From CAXXOK01 sp963678055 (lineage in GTDB: Bacteria; Bacillota; Clostridia; Christensenellales; Aristaeellaceae): a stretch of DNA of 64,000 nt. The stretch's first letter is position 1, and each line of letters opens with the position of its first letter. Shown here piece by piece: positions 34,711 to 43,608 of this stretch. The position numbers and the translations under genes are program-made. The notes under the pieces are model-generated. The model searched no databases, had not been told where the DNA came from, and saw nothing but the letters and a program-made list of their open reading frames with translations. Where the stretch lies: assembly GCA_963678055.1 (NCBI GenBank), contig OY782679.1:1116001-1180000 (forward strand). The letters run 5' to 3'.

Positions 34711-35466
34711 TTATATCCGCATGGGAATATCGTTTTGACTGAGCAGTGTCTTCAGGTCCTTGATATCCACCTCGCGGGAGTGGAATATACTTGCTGCAAG
34801 CCCCGCATCGACGCGCGGAAGTTGAAACAGCTTTATAAAATCTTCCGGCTTACCCGCGCCGCCCGAAGCGATCAGGGGTAGTTGCACCGCGTTGCCGATG
34901 GCAGACAGCATTTCCAGATCAAAGCCGCCGCGTACGCCGTCGGTATCAATGGAGTTGACAACCACTTCGCCCGCGCCGGATTGCTCCCCGAATTTGACCC
35001 ACTCTACGGCATCCAGCCCGGTATCTTCGCGGCCGCCTTTGGCAAACACGTGGAAGGAGCCGCCTACGCGCTTAACATCCATGGACAGCACCACGCACTG
35101 GTCGCCATAGCGTTTGGCGGCCTCGGCAATGAGTTTGGGGTTGCGTATCGCACCGGAGTTTACGCTGACTTTGTCCGCCCCGCATTTTAAGACGCGGTCG
35201 AAGTCGTCCAGGCTGTTAATACTGCCGCCGACCGTAAGGGGGATAAACACCTGCGCTGCCACTTGTTTGAGTGCATCGGCAAACAGGGGGCGGCCTTCAA
35301 AGCTTGCGGTGATATCGTAAAATACCAGTTCGTCTGCGCCGGATTGGTTGTAAAACGATGCCAGCACCACGGGGTCTTCCACGTCGCGTAAGCCTTCGAA
35401 ATTCACGCCTTTGACCACGCGGCCGTTTCTCACATCCAGGCAGGGGATAATGCGTTTGGTTAGCAT
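34711..35466 (-). CDS. hisF: Imidazole glycerol phosphate synthase, cyclase subunit
   Basis: Uses ammonia from HisH to close the imidazole ring. It is a 251-residue TIM barrel starting LTKRIIPCLDVRNGRVVKG, with the catalytic Asp pair in CLDVRNGR and in NSIDTDGVRGGFD. The start codon shares one base with the hisA stop (TGATG). Confidence 0.96.
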   Translation of the reverse strand: MLTKRIIPCLDVRNGRVVKGVNFEGLRDVEDPVVLASFYNQSGADELVFYDITASFEGRPLFADALKQVAAQVFIPLTVGGSINSLDDFDRVLKCGADKVSVNSGAIRNPKLIAEAAKRYGDQCVVLSMDVKRVGGSFHVFAKGGREDTGLDAVEWVKFGEQSGAGEVVVNSIDTDGVRGGFDLEMLSAIGNAVQLPLIASGGAGKPEDFIKLFQLPRVDAGLAASIFHSREVDIKDLKTLLSQNDIPMRI

Positions 35467-36185
35467 CAGGCGTCTCCTTTGGCGATGGTCAGCGCTCGTT
35501 TGAGCGACAGGGTGCCCGCGTACAGTGCTTTGCCGATGATCGCGCCGTAAATGTCCAAATCCCGCAGGGACTTGATTTCGTCTTCTCCTGTGATGCCACC
35601 CGAGGCGATAATGTTCAGCCCCTGAATGGTTGAAAGCTGCTTGTACGCGCTCAGGTTGGTGCCGGACAACAGACCGTCCTTGGCAATATCGGTGTAGATC
35701 ACCGTGGATATGCCCGCGTCGCGTATCTGCTGGCAGAAGGTAAAGCCTTGCAGTGCGGATGTTTCGGTCCAGCCGTGCGTGGCGACCATGCCATCCTTCA
35801 CATCCACGCCAACGGCAAGGTGATCGCCGTATTTCGCGCCCATTTTCTTTGTAAACGCAAAGTCTTTCACGGCGACAGTGCCCAGAATCACGCGCTGTGC
35901 CCCCAGTTTCAAGGTGTCCTTGATGGCGGCTTCATCTCGGATGCCGCCGCCGACTTCAACCTCTAATGGAAGCTTGCACAGGGCGCGGATGGCATCGCGG
36001 TTTTTCGGGCTGCCGTCTTTCGCGCCATCCAAATCCACCACATGCAGCTGGGTTGCCCCGGCATACAGGAAGCCCTTGGCGGTGTCCACGGGATCATCGG
36101 AATAGACGGTCATTAAGTCGTAATCGCCCTGTTGCAGACGTACCACGCGGCCGTCGCGCAGGTCAATAGCGGGAAAAATCAGCAT
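35466..36185 (-). CDS. hisA: Phosphoribosylformimino-5-aminoimidazole carboxamide ribotide isomerase
   Basis: Amadori-type isomerase of histidine synthesis, a 239-residue TIM barrel paralogous to HisF, starting LIFPAIDLRDGRVVRL and with the second catalytic Asp in YTDIAKDGLLSGTN. The start is the ATG before LIFPAID; the open frame extends 28 codons into hisH but this ATG overlaps the hisH end by only 7 bp and has GGAGC in front. Confidence 0.95.
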   Translation of the reverse strand: MLIFPAIDLRDGRVVRLQQGDYDLMTVYSDDPVDTAKGFLYAGATQLHVVDLDGAKDGSPKNRDAIRALCKLPLEVEVGGGIRDEAAIKDTLKLGAQRVILGTVAVKDFAFTKKMGAKYGDHLAVGVDVKDGMVATHGWTETSALQGFTFCQQIRDAGISTVIYTDIAKDGLLSGTNLSAYKQLSTIQGLNIIASGGITGEDEIKSLRDLDIYGAIIGKALYAGTLSLKRALTIAKGDA

Positions 36186-36802
36186 GATTCGGTCGCTCCT
36201 TTGGCAAACGCGGCCAGGATAGTCAGCCCCGTCTCGCCGCTTTTTTCGGGGTGGAACTGCGTGCCGCATACGTTGCGGTTGCGAACAATCGCCGGGACGG
36301 TCACGCCGTAGTCAGCGGTTGCGACCAGTGCGGGTTCGCAGTCCGCTGCGTAAAAGCTGTGTACGAAATACACATGATCGCCGGGATGAATATCCTTGAG
36401 CAGTGGATCGTCGGGCGTTTGAAAGTCCAGACTGTTCCAGCCCATGTGCGGTACTTTCAAGTCCCCGGTATAGGGGCTCATGTCCTGCACATGGCCGTGG
36501 ATAAGCGAAAGACCCTTGTGCTCGCCGTATTCAAAACTCTTGTCAAACAGCAGCTGCATGCCAAGGCATACGCCCAGCAGCGGCTTGCCCTGCGTAGCAA
36601 GTTTCTGTAATAGGGTATCCAGTTTCAGCGCGCGCAGCTTTTCGGCTGCATCGCCAAACGCCCCCACACCCGGAAGAATGATTTTGCTTGCATTTTGCAG
36701 GGTTTCCGGGTCGCGGGTCACGACGCTGTCCGCACCAATGTGCTGAAGCGAACAGGTGAGGGAATATAGGTTGCCTACGCCGTAATCGACAACTGCGATC
36801 AT
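36179..36802 (-). CDS. hisH: Imidazole glycerol phosphate synthase, glutamine amidotransferase subunit
   Basis: Supplies ammonia from glutamine to HisF. It is a 207-residue class I amidotransferase with the nucleophile cysteine in GVCLGMQLLF and the His/Glu pair in GTQFHPEKS. It overlaps hisB by 4 bp and hisA by 7 bp. Confidence 0.96.
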   Translation of the reverse strand: MIAVVDYGVGNLYSLTCSLQHIGADSVVTRDPETLQNASKIILPGVGAFGDAAEKLRALKLDTLLQKLATQGKPLLGVCLGMQLLFDKSFEYGEHKGLSLIHGHVQDMSPYTGDLKVPHMGWNSLDFQTPDDPLLKDIHPGDHVYFVHSFYAADCEPALVATADYGVTVPAIVRNRNVCGTQFHPEKSGETGLTILAAFAKGATESC

Positions 36803-37398
36803 GCCTTGCCTCCCAAAGTGCCTTTCGTAGAGGGAATATCGCCTGCAAACGCAGGATCAATCGCCACGGCCTGCCGCAGCGCTCGCCCCGCGCCCTTGAA
36901 CATGGCTTCCACAATGTGGTGCGTGTTCTCGCCTGCAAGCTGGCGGAGGTGCAGGGTCATCCGCGCCTCTCGTGTCATCGCCATGAAAAACTCCTTGACC
37001 AGCTCAGTATCGAACGTGCCCACCTTTTGCGAGGGGAGATCGGCCATAAAGCCCAGCGTGCCGCGCCCGCTTAAATCCACGGCGGCAAGCACCAGCGCTT
37101 CGTCCATGGGCAGCGCGCAATCGCCAAAGCGTGTTACGCCGCGCAAATCACCCAGCGCGGTTTGCAGCGCTTGGCCTAGTGCAATGCCAACATCTTCCAC
37201 GGTGTGGTGGTCGTCCACCTGGGTATCGCCCGTGCAAGTGATGGTCAAATCCACTCTGGCGTGTTTGGCAAATAGCGTGAGCATGTGATCCAGAAACCCG
37301 CATCCTGTGCTGATGGTTGACGCGCCTGTGCCATCCAGTGCAAGGCGTAGGGTAATGTCGGTTTCCGCTGTTTTGCGGTCGATGCTTGCCTCTCTCAT
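36799..37398 (-). CDS. hisB: Imidazoleglycerol-phosphate dehydratase
   Basis: A 199-residue monofunctional HisB. The Mn-binding histidine clusters are visible: GFLDHMLTLFAKHA, DDHHTVEDVGIALG and the C-terminal ENTHHIVEAMFKG. It overlaps hisC and hisH by 4 bp each. Confidence 0.96.
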   Translation of the reverse strand: MREASIDRKTAETDITLRLALDGTGASTISTGCGFLDHMLTLFAKHARVDLTITCTGDTQVDDHHTVEDVGIALGQALQTALGDLRGVTRFGDCALPMDEALVLAAVDLSGRGTLGFMADLPSQKVGTFDTELVKEFFMAMTREARMTLHLRQLAGENTHHIVEAMFKGAGRALRQAVAIDPAFAGDIPSTKGTLGGKA

Positions 37399-38462
37399 GC
37401 GCCTGCCTCCTTAAGTAGTTCTTTGGTTTTATCCAGCAGCGTTTGCATCTGCACGGCGCTGCCGATGGTAATGCGTACAAACGGTTTTAGCTTGGTATCA
37501 CCGAAATACCGCACCAGTACACCCTTTTCTTTCAGTCCCCGGTAGTAGGCTTCACCGGTCATGCTAGGGGGTGCTGTAAACAGGAAGTTGGATGCACTGT
37601 CCAGCACCGTAAAGCCCAGGGCGCGTAAGTCGGCTTTGGTCTTCTCCCGCTGCTGCACGGTGGCAGCAATACACTGCGTAAAGTATGCCGTGTCGCGCAT
37701 AGCTTCAATGCCGGCGAGCATGGTCAAACTGTTGATGGAATAGGGGTTGAAGGAGTGCTTGATGCGGTTTAGGTCATCGATAATCTCCTTGGACGCCAGC
37801 GCGTAGCCCAGCCGCCCACCGGCTAGTGACCGGGACTTGGAGTAGGTACGCACAATCAGCAAGTTGGGATACGCTTTGAGTAGTGGCAGACAGGAATCTC
37901 CGCCGTAGTCAATGTAGGCCTCGTCAATCAGCACGACCGAATCGGGATTGGATTGCAAAATGCGCTCGATGTCAGCAGGCGTCATCGCAAGTGAGGTTGG
38001 TGCGTTGGGATTGGCAATCGCAATCGGCATGCCAAGGCTAACAAACTTCTCCGCAGGAACGCTGAAGTCCTCGTTCAGCGGCACTTTGTGGGCGTGTAAG
38101 CCAAACAAGCTTGCATATACCGGGTAAAAGCCGTAGCTGATCTCCGGGAAGGCAAACCCTCGCTCATCCCCGTAGGCCATAAAGGCAAAGGCCAGCACTT
38201 CGTCCGATCCGTTTCCCACAAACACATTGTCTGCCTGCAAATTGTACTGCGTTGCGATGGTTTCACACAGGGTTTTACAAAGCGGGTCAGGGTAGAGGTT
38301 CAAGCGGGAGATTATTGCCCGGTTTAGCGCGTCCACCACGAGCGGAGATGGCGGAAAGGGGCTTTCGTTGGTGTTGAGTTTCACATACTGCATATCCTGC
38401 GGCTGTTCGCCGGGCACATAGGGTGCCAGGGATTGCAGTTTGCTGACTAGAAAACGGCTCAT
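37395..38462 (-). CDS. hisC: Histidinol-phosphate aminotransferase
   Basis: A 355-residue class I/II PLP aminotransferase. The PLP lysine is in TYSKSRSLAGGRLGY, with IANPNAPTS and DEAYIDYGG upstream. It overlaps hisD and hisB by 4 bp each. Confidence 0.95.
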   Translation of the reverse strand: MSRFLVSKLQSLAPYVPGEQPQDMQYVKLNTNESPFPPSPLVVDALNRAIISRLNLYPDPLCKTLCETIATQYNLQADNVFVGNGSDEVLAFAFMAYGDERGFAFPEISYGFYPVYASLFGLHAHKVPLNEDFSVPAEKFVSLGMPIAIANPNAPTSLAMTPADIERILQSNPDSVVLIDEAYIDYGGDSCLPLLKAYPNLLIVRTYSKSRSLAGGRLGYALASKEIIDDLNRIKHSFNPYSINSLTMLAGIEAMRDTAYFTQCIAATVQQREKTKADLRALGFTVLDSASNFLFTAPPSMTGEAYYRGLKEKGVLVRYFGDTKLKPFVRITIGSAVQMQTLLDKTKELLKEAGA

Positions 38463-39748
38463 TTCGTCTCCTCTGTGCGGATGCCCACAGCGCGGGCGTG
38501 TGCGGTCAGGCCTTCGCTTTGGGCAAAGCGCTGTGCATCACTACTTACGTCCATCAGCGCTTCGCGCGTGTAATATAGGTAGCTGGAGCGTTTGCAGAAG
38601 TCATCCACACCCAGTGGGGAGGCAAAACGCGCCGCGCCAGAGGTTGGCAGGGTATGGTTGGGACCTGCCAGATAATCACCCAGGGTTTCCGGGCACCAGC
38701 GACCCATGAACACGCTGCCTGCGTTTTTTATCAGGGGTAGCATGACAAACGGATCGTCCACGCACAGTTCAAGGTGTTCGGGTGCGATCTGGTTGGCGAT
38801 CTCACAGCCGATTTGCAAGTCTTTCACAACAATGATGCGCCCGTTGTTATCAATCGATGTCCGGGCAATATCCTTGCGGGACAGTTTTGGCAACTGGGTT
38901 TCCAGCTCCGCCTGTACGGCCTGTGCCAGTTCCATGGAATCGGTCACCAGCCAGGAGGCAGCCAGTACATCGTGCTCGGCTTGACCCAATAAATCGGCAG
39001 CGATATAGGATGCGGGGGTATCCGCGCCGGAGATAACCAGTATTTCGCTGGGACCGGCGATGGTATCAATCGCCACCGCACCCTGTGCTGCGCATAGCTG
39101 TTTGGCAGTCGTCACATAGATGTTGCCGGGGCCGACGATTTTGTCCACCTTGGGTACGCTTTGCGTGCCGTAGGCCAGCGCGGCCACGGCCTGTGCGCCG
39201 CCGAGCTTGACAATATCGGTAATCCCGGCGATTTTCGCGGCTGCGAGAATCACATCGGGCACGCTGCCGTTTTCCTCCGGCGGCGTAGCCATCACGATAC
39301 GCTCCACGCCCGCGATTTTGGCGGGGATTGCCGCCATCAGTGCGGTACTGGGGTAGCGGGCTGTGCCGCCCGGAATATACAGCCCGGCACAGGCCAGCGG
39401 CAGAATGCGCTGGCCGAGAACCACGCCGTTGTCCCGCGTGTCGCGAAAACCTTCGCGCTTTTGCAGGGTGTGGTAGCGCGTGATATTATCAGCGGCACGC
39501 CGCATGGTTGCAATCAATGCTGAATCCACGCGTTGATAGGCGGCGTCAATTTCTTCTGCGGTCACGGTTAAGGACTCTAGCTTGGCACCATCAAAGGTTT
39601 CGGTGTACCGCAGTGCAGCCGCGTCGCCGTTTTTCTTTACGTCGTCGAGTATCGCCTGCACAGCATCGCTTACGTTGCGGGTGGGTTCGGACGCACGGTT
39701 AAACAGGCTTGATACCGGCTGGCCGGTATAGGCTACGATCTGAATCAT
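38459..39748 (-). CDS. hisD: Histidinol dehydrogenase
   Basis: A 429-residue zinc enzyme that oxidises histidinol to histidine in two NAD-dependent steps. Conserved elements are YIPGGTARYPSTALM, the nucleotide-binding region VDKIVGPGNIYVT, DLLGQAEHDVLA and the metal-site glutamate/histidine in IAPEHLEL. It overlaps hisG and hisC by 4 bp each. Confidence 0.96.
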   Translation of the reverse strand: MIQIVAYTGQPVSSLFNRASEPTRNVSDAVQAILDDVKKNGDAAALRYTETFDGAKLESLTVTAEEIDAAYQRVDSALIATMRRAADNITRYHTLQKREGFRDTRDNGVVLGQRILPLACAGLYIPGGTARYPSTALMAAIPAKIAGVERIVMATPPEENGSVPDVILAAAKIAGITDIVKLGGAQAVAALAYGTQSVPKVDKIVGPGNIYVTTAKQLCAAQGAVAIDTIAGPSEILVISGADTPASYIAADLLGQAEHDVLAASWLVTDSMELAQAVQAELETQLPKLSRKDIARTSIDNNGRIIVVKDLQIGCEIANQIAPEHLELCVDDPFVMLPLIKNAGSVFMGRWCPETLGDYLAGPNHTLPTSGAARFASPLGVDDFCKRSSYLYYTREALMDVSSDAQRFAQSEGLTAHARAVGIRTEETK

Positions 39749-40371
39749 GCGGTTTCATCCTCCTTGCGCAGTGCGTCGACCAGGCGTTCAATCTCGGCGG
39801 TCTTAAACTTCATGGACGCTTTATTGGCAATCAACCGCGCGCTGATTGAAAGAACTGTTTCTGTAACTTCCAAGTTATTTTGTTTAAGCGTTGTGCCGGT
39901 TTCCACCAAATCGACAATCACATCGGACAGACCGAGGATGGGGGCAAGTTCGATGGAGCCGTTGAGCTTGATGATGTCGATCTCACGGCTTTTCCCGGCG
40001 TAGTAAGCCTTGGCGATGTTTGGATACTTGGTGGCGACACGCAGGGGGGATGTCAAATCTTCCCGGAAGCCCACGGGCGCAGCCACGCACATGCGGCATT
40101 TTCCAAAGCCCAAGTCCAACAGCTCGTACACATCGTTTTCACCCTCCAGCAGGGTATCCTTACCGCAGATGCCTACATCCGCCGCGCCGCGCTCTACGTA
40201 AATGGCGACATCGCTTGGTTTAACCTGTAAAAAGCGGATGGACTCATCTGTATTGTAGGCAACCAGACGGCGGTCATCGGCCTGTACGCCGCCACAGTCC
40301 AGCCCACAGGCGGTAAATAGCTTGCAGACCTTATTCACTAACCGCCCCTTGGGCAGTGCAACGGTAAACAT
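39745..40371 (-). CDS. hisG: ATP phosphoribosyltransferase, short form
   Basis: First step of histidine synthesis. At 208 residues it is the short catalytic form that lacks the C-terminal regulatory domain and needs HisZ, which is encoded directly upstream. Recognisable parts: ALPKGRL, ERGAADVGICGKD and the PRPP site DLVETGTTLKQN. Its start shares one base with the hisZ stop. Confidence 0.96.
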   Translation of the reverse strand: MFTVALPKGRLVNKVCKLFTACGLDCGGVQADDRRLVAYNTDESIRFLQVKPSDVAIYVERGAADVGICGKDTLLEGENDVYELLDLGFGKCRMCVAAPVGFREDLTSPLRVATKYPNIAKAYYAGKSREIDIIKLNGSIELAPILGLSDVIVDLVETGTTLKQNNLEVTETVLSISARLIANKASMKFKTAEIERLVDALRKEDETA

Positions 40372-41483
40372 CAGCAGTCCTCCTTGAGTACGCCGCCATC
40401 AAAACGCAGCGTTTTTCCAACCTTGAGCTCCGGTGCGGCTTCGCCCTTGCGGGTGATGACGCGCAGGTCCTTTGCCGCTAGGGCAAATACTGCTTGGTGC
40501 AGCTGCGGCAGACTATCGTCATCCCGGTAGAGCACCAGTACATCGGCATCCAGCGCTTGCCGATCGGACAGGCAGCGGGTCAGCTCGTCCAAATACAGGG
40601 CAAAGCCGATACCATCGGCTTCCTTGCCAAAACGCCGCATGAGCAAATCATACCGGCCGCCGGAGAGCACCGCACGCGGCGCGCCTTCCACATAGCCCTG
40701 GAATACAATACCGTTGTAGTAGTCCAGCTCATTGAGCATGGAAAAGTCCAGCCGCAATGCCTCGGCTGCGCCATCCGCCGCCAGTGTGGTCTGCAGTGCT
40801 TGCAGCTCGGCCAGCGCTTCGTCGGTTTGCGTTCCTGATGATAAAGCCTGTGCCTTGTGGAAGATGGTTTCAAAGGGGCCTGCAAGCTGCGTCAGCAGTA
40901 TAATACGTTCGGCCATCTGCGGGTCAATCTGCTGGCTTTGCAGGTAGGCTTCCAGCTCGTGTGCGCTTTTGCGGCGAATCAGCGAGAGCGTCTCAGCCTG
41001 CTGCTCAGGGGAAAGCCCGGCGCTGTCCAGCAATCCGGCGGTGAAACCCATATGGCTGATATCCAGCACATAGGGGAGACCGATGATCGACAGACTTTCC
41101 ACAGCCAGCCGGACAGTTTCGGAGACCGCGTATCCGTCCACATCGCCCATGGCTTCAATGCCCATTTGCTCGATTTCGGTGACTTCGCGGCTTGAAGCGG
41201 AGTAGCTGTAGACACTTTCCTGATAATATACGCGCTCCAGCCCCTGCCGCTGCTTACGGGCATGCTTGACAATGGACAGCGTCACATCCGGCTTTAAGGC
41301 CATCAGTTTGCCGTCTGGATTGGTGAACGTGAGCACGTTTTCGCTTTTTAAGAATGATTTGTTTTCCAAATATAAGCCGTATTCTTCAAACCTGCGCATG
41401 GAAAAGCGCGTATAGCCAAGGCTTTCGTACAAAGTCCGAAGCCTGTCCAGTAGTTGATTGCGTTTGCTTTCTGTGGGAGCCAT
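40371..41483 (-). CDS. hisZ: ATP phosphoribosyltransferase regulatory subunit
   Basis: A 370-residue paralogue of histidyl-tRNA synthetase that forms a complex with short HisG and gives it histidine feedback. The class II synthetase-like core is evident (FEEYGLYLENKSF, ALKPDVTLSIVKHA, GVYYQES-like LERVYYQESVYSY), and the anticodon-binding domain of true HisRS is absent. It is the first gene of the his operon, behind its own promoter. The ribosome site is GGAGG about 7 bases from the ATG. Confidence 0.92.
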   Translation of the reverse strand: MAPTESKRNQLLDRLRTLYESLGYTRFSMRRFEEYGLYLENKSFLKSENVLTFTNPDGKLMALKPDVTLSIVKHARKQRQGLERVYYQESVYSYSASSREVTEIEQMGIEAMGDVDGYAVSETVRLAVESLSIIGLPYVLDISHMGFTAGLLDSAGLSPEQQAETLSLIRRKSAHELEAYLQSQQIDPQMAERIILLTQLAGPFETIFHKAQALSSGTQTDEALAELQALQTTLAADGAAEALRLDFSMLNELDYYNGIVFQGYVEGAPRAVLSGGRYDLLMRRFGKEADGIGFALYLDELTRCLSDRQALDADVLVLYRDDDSLPQLHQAVFALAAKDLRVITRKGEAAPELKVGKTLRFDGGVLKEDC

Positions 41484-41534
41484 CTTGATCCTCCAAACAT
41501 CCTATACGCTTTGGTTTTGCGTACCGACTGTGCC

Positions 41535-41564
41535 ATCATAGCACAAACTGTATACTTTAGTCAA
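41535..41564 (-). promoter_or_regulatory. Sigma-A promoter of the histidine operon
   Basis: Minus-strand TTGACT (41564-41559), 18-bp spacer, TATGAT (41540-41535). Only about 45 bases separate it from hisZ, so no T-box or attenuator leader fits; control is likely at the promoter or by HisZ feedback. Confidence 0.75.
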
Positions 41565-41679
41565 CTAACGCGGTGAAGTAATATAAACACAATATGCGTT
41601 TGCAGTTCTATAATATAGGAAAGCAGGCCTTTTGTTTCGTTTTCTTTCTGTATTCCGGTGAAGTATTCCCGCTCGTCTG

Positions 41680-41687
41680 TTATAATA
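41680..41687 (+). promoter_or_regulatory. Extended -10 promoter of the metY-like gene
   Basis: TATAAT (41682-41687) preceded by TGT, an extended -10 element; no convincing -35. The gene starts about 38 bases downstream. Confidence 0.5.
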
Positions 41688-41724
41688 CAGCATGACAATG
41701 ATTGTACAAGAGGAGGATACTACA

Positions 41725-42987
41725 ATGCGCGATGAGACCAAATGCCTGCACAGTGGATATACACCCAAGAACACGGAACCGCGTGTGATGCCGATCGTGC
41801 AAAGCACAACCTATGTGTATGATTCCACCGATGCCATCGGCGCGGTGTTTGATGAGCCCACAAAAGGCTTGATTTATTCCCGATTCGCCAACCCTACGGT
41901 GATGGCGGTGGAACAGAAGATTGCCGAGCTGGAGGGCGGCGTTGGCGCGATGTGTACCTCATCGGGGCAGGCGGCGAATCTTTTAGCGATTTTGAATCTC
42001 TGCGCTGCCGGGGATAGCTTTATTTCCACCACGCAGATTTACGGCGGCACGGTGAACCTGTTTTCCTTTACGCTCAAGCGGCTTGGCATTGAATGCATTT
42101 CCGTGCCGGGCAATGCGAGCGAGGAGGAGCTCAACGCTGCCTTCAAACCCAACACCAAGCTGGTCTTTGGCGAAACACTGGCCAACCCGGCGCTGACGGT
42201 GATGGACATCGAACTGTTTGCCAAAGTGGCACACGCACATCATGTGCCGTTGATTATCGACAACACGTTTTCTACGCCGGTTTTATGTAAACCGATTGCT
42301 TTTGGCGCAGATATCGTAACCCATTCCACCACCAAATATATGGATGGACATGCTGTGCAGGGCGGCGGCGTGATTGTAGACAGCGGTAACTTCGACTGGC
42401 GAAGCGGAAACTTTCCGGAGTTGACCGAGCCGGACGAATCCTACCACGGCATTGTATATGTCGATACATACGGTAAAGCTGCTTATATTATCAAGGCGCG
42501 TATGCAGCTGATGCGCGATTTCGGTGCATATCCAGCGGCGCATTCTGCGTTTTTGCTGAACCTAGGGCTGGAAACGCTGGCCATTCGTATGGAACGCTAC
42601 TGTGAGAACGGCATGAAGGTGGCCAAGTATTTGCAGGCAAGCGATAAAATCGAATCCATCAGCTATCCAGGCTTGGAAAGCGACCCGTACTATGCGCTGG
42701 CTCAGAAGTACCTCAAGGGCCCCAGCGGCGTGATTTCCCTGGTGATGAAGGGCGGCAAGCAGGGCGCTGTGCGCTTTATGGACTCTCTCAAGATGGCATC
42801 CAACGAGGTTCATGTATGCGATATCCGCACCTGTGTGCTGCACCCCGCAAGCGAAACCCATCGGCAACTCAGCGATGAACAGCTGGTAGCCTGCGGCATT
42901 AACCCCGGCATGGTGCGCCTGTCCGTCGGGCTTGAAAACATCGACGATATTTTGGAAGATTTGGAACAAGCGCTCAAAAACGTATAA
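41725..42987 (+). CDS. O-acetylhomoserine sulfhydrylase/methionine gamma-lyase family PLP enzyme
   Basis: A 420-residue Cys/Met-metabolism PLP enzyme. The PLP lysine is in HSTTKYMDGHAVQGGG; other family segments are IYSRFANPTV, MCTSSGQAANLLAIL and IIDNTFSTPVLC. The overall length and the segment around LTEPDESYHGIVYVDTYG favour O-acetylhomoserine (thiol)-lyase, which makes homocysteine from O-acetylhomoserine and sulfide, over cystathionine lyases of about 380 residues. Start chosen at the ATG preceded by AGAGGAGG; an in-frame ATG 11 codons upstream has no ribosome site. It is monocistronic. Confidence 0.85.
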   Translation: MRDETKCLHSGYTPKNTEPRVMPIVQSTTYVYDSTDAIGAVFDEPTKGLIYSRFANPTVMAVEQKIAELEGGVGAMCTSSGQAANLLAILNLCAAGDSFISTTQIYGGTVNLFSFTLKRLGIECISVPGNASEEELNAAFKPNTKLVFGETLANPALTVMDIELFAKVAHAHHVPLIIDNTFSTPVLCKPIAFGADIVTHSTTKYMDGHAVQGGGVIVDSGNFDWRSGNFPELTEPDESYHGIVYVDTYGKAAYIIKARMQLMRDFGAYPAAHSAFLLNLGLETLAIRMERYCENGMKVAKYLQASDKIESISYPGLESDPYYALAQKYLKGPSGVISLVMKGGKQGAVRFMDSLKMASNEVHVCDIRTCVLHPASETHRQLSDEQLVACGINPGMVRLSVGLENIDDILEDLEQALKNV

Positions 42988-43290
42988 GACGCAAGTTCTA
43001 AGATAAGCATACAAAATCGGGTTTAGTAGCTTCGCTTGCCGATTCGGCTTTCGTTTTCACCTGCAAACGCTCGTGAAAATCCCCAGCTGGCGGCAAGCGA
43101 AACAAATTTACGGGAATCTTACACATTCCTACAATGCTTTATCTAAAAGCGTTTGACAATCTATAATTCCAGTGATAATATGTTACAGTTGCCCTTTGTG
43201 TGCAAATGCATGTAAGCGGCACGGCGGAAAACAGCCGGAAACGGCAGCTATCAGGCCATTATGACCATCCTAATGAGGAGTGAACCCGGC
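42988..43290. other. Intergenic region with nested inverted repeat
   Basis: No gene is visible in this 303-bp gap. It holds an 11-bp perfect inverted repeat, TTCGCTTGCCG (43031-43041) with CGGCAAGCGAA (43091-43101), which encloses a second pair TTTTCAC (43054-43060) with GTGAAAA (43073-43079). No T-tract follows, so it is not a simple terminator. The ribosomal operon promoter lies further right. Confidence 0.6.
43153..43181 (+). promoter_or_regulatory. Sigma-A promoter of the ribosomal protein operon
   Basis: TTGACA, 17-bp spacer, TAATAT. It leaves a leader of about 100 bases before ybxF. Confidence 0.82.
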
Positions 43291-43536
43291 ATGGACGATG
43301 CACTTCGCAACCCGGCCAAACGCGTAGTCGGCTTAAAGCAGGTACTGCGTGCCGTAAAGTCCGGGCAGGCGGCAAAGGTTTTCCTTTGTACCGATGCCGA
43401 CGAGTTCATCTATCGCCAGGTCGAATCCGCCTGTGAGGGACACAGCGTTCCCATCACCCAGGTAGATAGTATGGAAGCACTTGGAAAGGCTTGCCTGATC
43501 GCTGTGAAAACCGCCACTGCGGCCATCCTGAAATAG
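43291..43536 (+). CDS. L7Ae-family ribosomal protein (YbxF type)
   Basis: An 81-residue L7Ae/L30e-fold protein expected to bind kink-turn RNA. The sequence runs GLKQVLRAVKSGQAAKVFLCTDAD...AIVKTATAA-like ending and matches the YbxF/RplGB group that precedes rpsL in Firmicutes. Start chosen at the ATG 10 bases after GAGGAG; a longer open frame includes ten more codons without a ribosome site. It heads the str-type operon. Confidence 0.88.
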   Translation: MDDALRNPAKRVVGLKQVLRAVKSGQAAKVFLCTDADEFIYRQVESACEGHSVPITQVDSMEALGKACLIAVKTATAAILK

Positions 43537-43608
43537 CCGCAACAATCACGGTCATATCGCTCCCGGGGTTGAGGAGCTTTATGGATAAATAACTCGGAGG
43601 TGTTCTAT

